From NCBI GenBank assembly GCA_963630635.1, contig CAVGOA010000086.1, forward strand, positions 1 through 5,078: a DNA stretch of 5,078 nt, read 5' to 3'. This document shows, in pieces, positions 1 to 5,078 of the stretch. Made by a program: the position numbers and the translations under genes. The DNA comes from Paratractidigestivibacter sp963630635 (GTDB lineage Bacteria; Actinomycetota; Coriobacteriia; Coriobacteriales; Atopobiaceae). How positions within the stretch are numbered: the stretch's first letter is position 1; every line of letters starts with the position of its first letter. Below the pieces are notes generated by a model. The model did not search any database, was not told the origin of the DNA, and saw only the letters and a program-made list of their open reading frames with translations.

Positions 1-55
1 CGCTTGCGCGGGCTACCTGGGATTTCCGGATTTAAAGTGGAAGAAGTCGCGCCTG
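1..55. repeat. Inverted-repeat element, copy 1 (partial, right arm only)
   Basis: Bases 1-55 are identical to 3660-3714, that is, the right part of repeat copy 2 including its arm GATTTAAAGTGGAAGAAGTC at 29-48. The left arm would lie before the window. Identity stops at base 56. From there the sequence instead resembles the flank of copy 3 (28 of 45 positions, 49-93 against 5005-5049) up to the terminator A tract. Confidence 0.9.
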
Positions 56-93
56 ATGCCACATGAGGCCGCCGCAAGGTTCCAAGACCCACG

Positions 94-124
94 AAAAAGG
101 GGTGCCGACCGTGGTCGGCGCCCC
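94..124 (-). terminator. Intrinsic terminator of the lipase-like gene
   Basis: Read on the minus strand, a stem of 11-12 pairs (GGGGCGCCGACC against GGTCGGCACCCC, one G-T wobble, tiny loop) is followed directly by TTTTT (94-98). It begins 33 nt after the TAG stop at 158-160. The strong GC stem plus T tract and its position make this a convincing Rho-independent terminator. Confidence 0.85.
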
Positions 125-157
125 TTGCGCGCATGGCTTTGGCCTAAAATCTGGCCG

Positions 158-3100
158 CTAATCCTCGTCAGCGACCTCGTAGTCGCCAAGCGCGGTGCTC
201 GTTGCCACGGCCGCGACGCCCGCGACGGCGGCTGCTGCGACTCCGGCGCCCAGCCCAGAGTCGCCGGTAGCCGGCACCACGCCCTTGCCCTTCTTGTCGG
301 TGCCAGAACCAGAACCGCCGTCGGCCTCGTCGTCCCCGCCCTGGTCAGGCATGGTGCTGCCGCCGTCGGCCCCCTTCGCCGTCACGATCAGCTTGGTCGC
401 CGCCGCGCCGGTCGAAGAGATGATCGCAACCTTGTGCTCGCCCTTGGCAAGCGACGCCACATATGCGGCCTTCAATGTGACGACGGTCTTCTCGCCGTTG
501 CCGCTCACCGTGTAGCAATCGGCTGCAAGCTCGACCTCGTTAACCTCGACCTGCAGGAAGTCTGCCGCTGCCGCGCCGCAGCTAAATGCCAGCTCTTTGG
601 CCGTGCCGGCCGCGATACTCTGGCCCGCGCCGCCGTCTGCGCCAATCTCGGTATACGACCTGAAGTGGGCCTTTATCGTGTGGTTGCCGTCCACGTAGTG
701 CTGGAAATGAGAAGACCTCGCGCACTTGTCGTCGTCGATGTGCGCGTACCCCGGCGTCTTGCCCAGAGACTTGCCGTCCACGGTCCAGTGGTCAAACTCG
801 TAGCCCTCGACGGGCACCGCGGCCAGCAGCTCGTAGGTCCCGGCCTGCGTCGTCCCGCCGCCGACCACGACGCCGTAGTACTTGTCCGCGCTGTTGTCGG
901 TTGCGATCGTGGTCACGTAGCGGCCGGTGTCCGTCAGGGGGGTGACGGACACAACGTCGCCCGTCTTGCCGGACGCGCTGATGTCGCGCACCTCAAGCGA
1001 GCCGGCGTTGACCTTCAAGACGTAGGCTCCCACGCCGTCGCTGTTCACGTCGCGGAACGAGGCGGTCCCGACCTTCTTACCAGAAACGGCGTCGAAAACC
1101 ATGAGGCAGACCGAGAATTCCTCATCGGTCGCAACATAAAACTTGAAAACGTCCTCGCCGCCCATGACGATGGTCTTCTCGCCGTCGCCGTTCATGACGT
1201 ACGAGAAGGAGCCGTCGATCGCCTGGGTGGTCTCGTTGTCCTCAACGCGCTTGGCACCGTCGAAGAGGGTATAGAAGTTCTCCGTCGTCTTGAGGTAACG
1301 CACCAGGTCACCGCCCACGATGGACACGACGCGGTAGGTCTCGGTGAGCTGCTCGGTGGGCTTGCTGTCGTACTCGCCGACGCTCGCGATGTTGCCGTCG
1401 CCGTCGCTTAGTGCCATGATGCCGTCGTCCTCGACCGAGGCAAGCGCGCCGGCCGCGGCGGCCTCTTCCAGCGAAAGTGCCTGCGGCGCCGAGCCCTTCT
1501 CGCATTCTGCCTCGAGCCAAGCGGCCGCCAGCAGGACCTCGTGCGCATGAAACAGGTGCCCAAAGTCGATGGTGAGAAGGTCGCCCGTGATGATGTCGGT
1601 CGAGCCAAAGATCTGCTTGGTGATCCAGGTCGTTAGCCAGTCGATTTTGACGATGGAGATCATCAGGTAGGTGGGGTGCTTGAGGATGAAGTTCAACGCG
1701 CGCAGGAAGGGATTCCTGCCGTCGAAGTGCATGTTGGCGTGGAGAAGCTCGCGAATCTGCGCGACGGCCTGGATGCCCTCGGTGTTCTGGTTATCGCAGC
1801 TCACGGATTCGAGAAGCGCGTCGCAGAACATGTCGACAAACATGTTGGCCAGCTCGCCAGAGTAGAGGTCCGTCACCTGGTTGACCAGCTCGGCACTGAT
1901 CCTGCCCAGGACGTACGCAACGTAGGCGGGCGGGAACAGTAAAAGCCACTTGGACGTCCTCCACGTGATGTTCTTAAGGATGTCGAGGTAGTGGTCCTTG
2001 ACCTTGTCGCCCCACTTGCTCATGACATTGCCAAAGCTAAAGGTGTTCTTGGTGAGCTCCTGCATAAAGTCGACGCCCAGCTGCTGGAACAGATCGTAGT
2101 AATCGTCGCGCGAGCCCACAAGGTCGTTAGCCACGTCGTCGATCAGCACGGGCAGGTAGGAGTCCAGCGGCGTTTGGCGAATCCTCATGTCGTCGCCGGG
2201 GTTGGCGAAGCCGCACTTGTAAAGGCCCTTCAGGCGCTCGGCCACCAGGTCCTTGTAATCGCCGTAGCTGGGCGAGGTGGGGCCGGGCAGGCGGTGATTC
2301 ACGCCAAAGGTCCAGAACTTCCAGGCCGTGGGCATGACGTAGGTCACCGGGTCGCAGGGGTTGACAAGACTGTGGATGCCCTGGAAACCGTGCGGGCGTG
2401 CGTTGATCTTGTCGTCAAGGGGGCTCGAGCCGGGGAGAAGACCGCGGGGCACCTCGAAGCCGTAGACAAACAGGTCGCTCTGGTAGACCTCGACGTCGTC
2501 GCCAAAGAGCTTGCTGAGGTTGAAGCCACGGTCGCACTTCTCGCCGCGCTGGTCGCTGGCGTTGTCGTAATCAAGCCCCTGCTCCTCGGCCTCGCGCAGC
2601 AAAAGGCCGCCGGTCATGTTGGCCGTGGCGCTCGCGCGCGAGAAGCCCGAGATCAAGATTTTGGTGCGGCCCTTGAGGCCTATCTCTTTGATGTAGCCCT
2701 TAAGGAACGCGATGGTTTTCTTGGCCGCGGTGGTGAAACCCTCGTGGTCGCCGGACTTGCCGGCCTCCAGGTTGCCGCACCACTCCAGGAAGTAGTTGCC
2801 GCCGCGGATGGCGAGAAGAACGACGTTGGTGCGCTTGTAGGTGACCTGGCTGCCGGTGTAGGTCGTTTCGTCCCAGGCGGGGATCGTGATGGTGCAGGCG
2901 CCCAGGCCGATGGTGTCGTGGGCGGTTGGGTTTACCAGGTCGTTGTTGTGGCGGTAGGTGTCGTTGGCGTAGCCGTCGCGGTGCAGCTGGCCAAAGAAGT
3001 GTTCGAGGTTGGCGGCCTGCTGTGCATAGGGTGCCTGGGACTGGTCGGGGTACTTCTTGAACTCGACGAGGTCATCGGCCACGCCAAAGGCCGATGTCGC

Positions 3101-3427
3101 CATGGCCAGCGCAAAGCGGGCCAGGTAGGGGTTGTAGGTAAAGGACTTCTGCGGCGAGAACCAGGACTGGTGGAACTCGAAGTCAAACTCGTTGCCGTCC
3201 TTCTTGAAGGTCTTGCCGCTGCCCATGTTGAAGTCAAAGATGCAGTCCTTCCAGCCCTCGGCGTCGGGGGTGACGGCGGCTTGGGCATCATCGGGCGCGG
3301 TGAGGGGGAGGACGCCGGCGGCGGCGACGGCGCCGGCTCCTAAGGCGCCGGCGCGCAGGAAGCCGCGGCGCGTGACCTGCGGGGATTTGGCCTGGGAGCT
3401 GGAGTCGGTAGCGGGCATCTCGCTCAT
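158..3427 (-). CDS. Tat-exported, cell-wall-anchored class 3 lipase-like protein
   Basis: The 1089-residue protein is a predicted secreted alpha/beta hydrolase, probably an esterase or lipase displayed on the cell surface; its substrate is unknown. The N-terminus is a Tat signal: TRRGFLR at residues 19-25, a hydrophobic stretch at about 27-42, and a probable cleavage site near AQA (48-50). Residues about 60-640 resemble a class 3 lipase: an RGG strand end (208-210, like the family's FRGT), EWCGNL, HEGF (about 228-231), the nucleophile motif GFSRA with S263, a probable acid D359 in NPCDPVTYVMP, and a probable histidine H627 (or H629) in HAHE. About 265 residues separate the acid and the histidine. 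A mixed beta region (about 680-840) is unassigned. Residues about 850-922 resemble a divergent InlB B-repeat (GYEFDHWTVDG), and 925-1017 resemble a surface-protein beta domain. A Gly/Asp/Ser-rich linker, VPATGD (1051-1056) and a hydrophobic segment end in an acidic tail. The start is fixed by AAGGAGG 5 nt upstream. The lipase-class call is from motifs; triad residues are inferred. Confidence 0.87.
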   Translation of the reverse strand: MSEMPATDSSSQAKSPQVTRRGFLRAGALGAGAVAAAGVLPLTAPDDAQAAVTPDAEGWKDCIFDFNMGSGKTFKKDGNEFDFEFHQSWFSPQKSFTYNPYLARFALAMATSAFGVADDLVEFKKYPDQSQAPYAQQAANLEHFFGQLHRDGYANDTYRHNNDLVNPTAHDTIGLGACTITIPAWDETTYTGSQVTYKRTNVVLLAIRGGNYFLEWCGNLEAGKSGDHEGFTTAAKKTIAFLKGYIKEIGLKGRTKILISGFSRASATANMTGGLLLREAEEQGLDYDNASDQRGEKCDRGFNLSKLFGDDVEVYQSDLFVYGFEVPRGLLPGSSPLDDKINARPHGFQGIHSLVNPCDPVTYVMPTAWKFWTFGVNHRLPGPTSPSYGDYKDLVAERLKGLYKCGFANPGDDMRIRQTPLDSYLPVLIDDVANDLVGSRDDYYDLFQQLGVDFMQELTKNTFSFGNVMSKWGDKVKDHYLDILKNITWRTSKWLLLFPPAYVAYVLGRISAELVNQVTDLYSGELANMFVDMFCDALLESVSCDNQNTEGIQAVAQIRELLHANMHFDGRNPFLRALNFILKHPTYLMISIVKIDWLTTWITKQIFGSTDIITGDLLTIDFGHLFHAHEVLLAAAWLEAECEKGSAPQALSLEEAAAAGALASVEDDGIMALSDGDGNIASVGEYDSKPTEQLTETYRVVSIVGGDLVRYLKTTENFYTLFDGAKRVEDNETTQAIDGSFSYVMNGDGEKTIVMGGEDVFKFYVATDEEFSVCLMVFDAVSGKKVGTASFRDVNSDGVGAYVLKVNAGSLEVRDISASGKTGDVVSVTPLTDTGRYVTTIATDNSADKYYGVVVGGGTTQAGTYELLAAVPVEGYEFDHWTVDGKSLGKTPGYAHIDDDKCARSSHFQHYVDGNHTIKAHFRSYTEIGADGGAGQSIAAGTAKELAFSCGAAAADFLQVEVNEVELAADCYTVSGNGEKTVVTLKAAYVASLAKGEHKVAIISSTGAAATKLIVTAKGADGGSTMPDQGGDDEADGGSGSGTDKKGKGVVPATGDSGLGAGVAAAAVAGVAAVATSTALGDYEVADED

Positions 3428-3432
3428 GGGAT

Positions 3433-3439
3433 CCTCCTT
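3433..3439 (-). promoter_or_regulatory. Strong Shine-Dalgarno of the lipase-like gene
   Basis: On the minus strand AAGGAGG sits 5 nt before the ATG at 3427. This near-perfect anti-16S match selects that ATG over the alternative Met at codon 4 and keeps the full N-region of the Tat signal. Confidence 0.88.
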
Positions 3440-3460
3440 GGAAGACGTATGCAGTGGTTA

Positions 3461-3466
3461 AGTGTA
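3461..3466 (-). promoter_or_regulatory. Possible -10 box of the lipase-like gene
   Basis: On the minus strand TACACT matches the TATAAT consensus at 4 of 6 positions. It would start transcription about 27 nt before the start codon, compatible with the ribosome binding site. No good -35 box is found at 17 nt spacing (CAAATC is there), so this is only a candidate. The rest of the leader back to the repeat at 3581 is GC-rich with no other site I can support. Confidence 0.25.
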
Positions 3467-3569
3467 GGCCAAGGACGCGTTTTGATTTGGCGGGGTGCGG
3501 GTTTCCACGCATTTGCGAGCGGCCCGGCGGGCGCTTGAGGGCTTTCGGCCGCTTCGGGCTCGGCTTCAA

Positions 3570-3720
3570 TGCAACGAGCGTGACTTCTTCCACTTTAAAT
3601 CTAGACTTGCCGAGTAGCCGGAGCATCGCGCGCGACGTTTGCCCAGCTCACAGCGTTGACGCTTGCGCGGGCTACCTGGGATTTCCGGATTTAAAGTGGA
3701 AGAAGTCGCGCCTGGTTGCA
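3570..3720. repeat. Inverted-repeat element, copy 2 (complete)
   Basis: Perfect 20-bp inverted arms lie at 3582-3601 (GACTTCTTCCACTTTAAATC) and 3688-3707, with 86 bp between them. The similarity continues outward imperfectly to TGCAAC at 3570-3575 and GTTGCA at 3715-3720, giving a unit of about 151 bp. A nested pair, GTAGCC (3614-3619) with GGCTAC (3670-3675), could extend a cruciform or RNA hairpin. The centre carries TTTGCCCAG (3638-3646), shared with copy 3. The unit ends 1 nt from the stop codon of the 377-residue gene. No transposase, open reading frame of merit or clear target-site duplication is seen. It is a MITE-like or large REP-like unit of unknown mobility. Confidence 0.9.
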
Positions 3721-3721
3721 G

Positions 3722-4855
3722 CTACCAGTCAAAAGTCTGCATTTGGTCGCGCAACTTGGCCTCTGCGCGGCGCTCGCCCTCGGTTTTTGGGCGCACTTCG
3801 CGACCGAGCTTGACCGAGACCAGGCGAACAATCGCGTCGAGCTGCTGTGGGGACTCTAGTTGCTCGTGGGTCAGAGGGACGACGTCGATGCCCATGAGCT
3901 CAAGGGCAGCCTCACGGGCGAAGTCCGAAAGCTGGCTATCGCGCCGGGAGTGCCAGGCCTTGCTGTGACACTCGAGGTCAACGCCCTCGTTCCAGTACAG
4001 GTCGCAGTAACAAGCCGAGCGCCCGGCAATAAGGGCCGCGTCGCGCGCAAGGCCAATGCGTTTGTTGTGAGAAAAGCCGCTCAGGCCGGCTCCGCCGCAG
4101 CGGCGGGGGAGGCCCAGTAAGGCCCCGGCCTCTGCCTCAAACGGCGAGGCCGCGCCGGGAACAACGTAGCTGGCCACGCGTTCAAGCTTCTTACGGCCGC
4201 GGGCAGAGTCGCTTCTCTGGGCAAAAACCCGCAGGTCCGTGGGCGTAACCAGCGGTTGGCGGGTCCACAGGTTGGTGAGCTTGCCGCTGGCGTCAAGGCT
4301 GGGCATCCAGCCGTTGATCGCGGGCAGTTGGTCTGCGGCGCAAAGCCGCTCGATAATGCCGGAGATGGGTGCGGGCGTACGGTAGACAGAGAAGGTACCG
4401 CACAGCTCGGTGGCCGCAAGCAGCGCGCATCCAAAGCTCTGGTGCGCGGCGATTTGCTGCAGCGTGAACTCGGGCGAGGTGACATCCAGGGTCTGTGTGG
4501 CGGGCCGCAGGCAACCGGGTACCAAAGGCCCGCACCAAATCCGAGGCCGCATAAGGCAAGACTCGCGTGCCTGTCCTCGGTAAGAAACCATGATGTCAAA
4601 CGGGCCGCCGCCGCACAACGCCAGCAGCGGGACGTTATCTATCAGGTCCCTGTATGCCTTACCTGCGTTTCCGCAGTGCTTTTGTTTGAAGTTTGCTTGG
4701 GTTTGGACAAAGTTTGCGGTTAGAACTTCCATGTCGTGGTTGGTAAGGACCCGGGCCAGGCGCTCATCGGCTTCTGGCGAACACGCCAGAAGTTGCACGA
4801 CCGGCGGGACCCGCCAGTAGTTAAACGCCGTTTTGTCGCAAATCACAGTGTCCAT
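3722..4855 (-). CDS. Hypothetical protein with DUF559/AbiEi-like PD-(D/E)XK C-terminal region
   Basis: This 377-residue protein has no signal peptide or convincing membrane segment and is probably cytoplasmic. The N-terminus (TAFNYWRVPP, residues 9-18) resembles the start of actinobacterial AbiEi-like proteins. The C-terminal region (about 237-340) resembles DUF559/Vsr-type PD-(D/E)XK folds: an acidic helix SPFEAEAGALLGLP (237-250), D285 in CDLYW, E295 in VDLECHSKAWH, H302, then a helix with RDSQLSDFARE and the closing strand GIDVVPLTHEQL (322-333). In the usual ExD/ExK position this protein has E295-C-H297, so nuclease activity is doubtful. It is cysteine-rich (14 Cys). An in-frame TAG lies 12 nt upstream, so ATG at 4855 is the earliest start; no Shine-Dalgarno is visible and the next Met is residue 42. 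No toxin-like partner gene lies in the window. The stop codon nearly touches repeat copy 2. It could be an antitoxin-like regulator, a degenerate nuclease or something unrelated; the family call rests on motif memory only. Confidence 0.8.
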   Translation of the reverse strand: MDTVICDKTAFNYWRVPPVVQLLACSPEADERLARVLTNHDMEVLTANFVQTQANFKQKHCGNAGKAYRDLIDNVPLLALCGGGPFDIMVSYRGQARESCLMRPRIWCGPLVPGCLRPATQTLDVTSPEFTLQQIAAHQSFGCALLAATELCGTFSVYRTPAPISGIIERLCAADQLPAINGWMPSLDASGKLTNLWTRQPLVTPTDLRVFAQRSDSARGRKKLERVASYVVPGAASPFEAEAGALLGLPRRCGGAGLSGFSHNKRIGLARDAALIAGRSACYCDLYWNEGVDLECHSKAWHSRRDSQLSDFAREAALELMGIDVVPLTHEQLESPQQLDAIVRLVSVKLGREVRPKTEGERRAEAKLRDQMQTFDW

Positions 4856-4877
4856 GGGCAGACGCTAACACTATGCA

Positions 4878-5005
4878 CGACCTCTTCCACTTTAAATTCG
4901 GTCAGGCCGAGTAGCCAGCCGGATGAGCGTCGCGTTTGCCCAGTTGAACGGCGTGCGCCGCCCCAGGCATACTTGCCAAGTCCAGATTTAAAGTGGAAGA
5001 GGTCG
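4878..5005. repeat. Inverted-repeat element, copy 3 (complete, diverged)
   Basis: Perfect 20-bp inverted arms lie at 4878-4897 (CGACCTCTTCCACTTTAAAT) and 4986-5005, with 88 bp between them. Compared with copy 2, the left arm has C for T and the right arm G for A at the paired position, so pairing is kept. Shared interior blocks are GCCGAGTAGCC (4906-4916, 3609-3619 in copy 2) and TTTGCCCAG (4935-4943). The rest of the interior has drifted, and includes a small GGCG-TG-CGCC palindrome at 4950-4959. The element begins 23 nt before the start codon of the 377-residue gene, so it overlaps any promoter for it. Confidence 0.88.
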
Positions 5006-5049
5006 CGCTCGCTGCCACGCGGTCCCGTCGCAAGGCCGCGCGAGGCGCG

Positions 5050-5078
5050 AAAAAGGGCGCCGACCCGTGAGGACCGGC
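5050..5078 (-). terminator. Probable partial terminator of a minus-strand gene beyond the right edge
   Basis: An A5 run (5050-5054, T5 on the minus strand) followed by GGGCGCCGACC closely resembles the A5 plus GGGGTGCCGACC half of the terminator at 94-124, at the same distance from its repeat arm. The other half is cut by the window end. The visible part (GCCG 5059-5062 against CGGC 5075-5078, plus CC/GG inside) pairs only imperfectly. It suggests a minus-strand gene ends just past the window. Confidence 0.4.

Noticed and set aside
56..1411. Long plus-strand open frame (451 codons) opposite the lipase-like gene
   Set aside because: It is the antisense shadow of a GC-rich gene: composition is Ala/Val/Arg/Gly-heavy, no domain is recognisable, it has no ribosome binding site, and its start lies beside the repeat.
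1991..3343. Second long plus-strand open frame (450 codons) opposite the same gene
   Set aside because: Same cause: stop codons are rare antisense to GC-ending codons. The translation is low in complexity (runs of Val, Ala, Gly) and has no domain, while the minus strand has motifs, a Tat signal, a strong ribosome binding site and a terminator.
3321..3360. GGCGCCGGC repeated within the start of the lipase-like gene
   Set aside because: It encodes the Gly-Ala run of the Tat signal hydrophobic region; codon bias explains the repetition.
3570..3720. Insertion sequence or CRISPR array
   Set aside because: The unit is only about 150 bp with no transposase and no clear target duplication, and the three copies are far apart rather than spaced as a CRISPR array.
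3288..3813. Small open frames running through repeat copy 2 on both strands (about 112-119 codons)
   Set aside because: They read the repeat arm as peptides such as FKVEEV and overlap real genes, with no ribosome binding site or domain. Such frames are expected wherever the repeat lies.

Overview
The window looks like a stretch of a high-GC Gram-positive chromosome, most likely an actinobacterium of the class Coriobacteriia (Collinsella-like). This is inferred from the GC-rich codon use, a Tat-exported surface protein ending in an LPxTG-like tail, and an AbiEi/DUF559-like orphan protein of a kind I associate with these genomes. It has not been confirmed by any database search.

Layout: two genes occupy most of the window, both on the minus strand. 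Reading in their direction (right to left), the right edge (about 5078-4856) holds what looks like the end of a terminator for a gene outside the window, then an inverted-repeat element (copy 3). Next comes a 377-residue protein (4855-3722) with a C-terminal PD-(D/E)XK/DUF559-like region. A second inverted-repeat element (copy 2, 3720-3570) follows almost immediately. After a short leader with a strong ribosome binding site comes a 1089-residue secreted class 3 lipase-like surface protein (3427-158). A clear intrinsic terminator (124-94) and a third, truncated copy of the repeat (48-1) end the window.

The most unusual content is the repeat family. Each intergenic gap carries one copy, oriented the same way relative to the genes. 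The element has 20-bp perfect inverted arms about 86-87 bp apart, built around CCACTTTAAAT. One base pair of the arms differs between copies 2 and 3 in a compensated way. Copies 1 and 2 share 55 identical bases and so flank the lipase gene as direct repeats. Copies 1 and 3 also share a further 45-bp flank and the A5/T5 tract of a terminator, with identical spacing.

Nothing shows that the two genes work together. The lipase-like protein should act outside the cell on an ester substrate. The other protein appears cytoplasmic, may be a nuclease-fold or antitoxin-like protein, and has no visible partner here. There is no gene-free stretch over 300 bases: the two intergenic regions (3428-3721 and 4856-5078) are largely accounted for by the repeats and by leader or terminator sequence.
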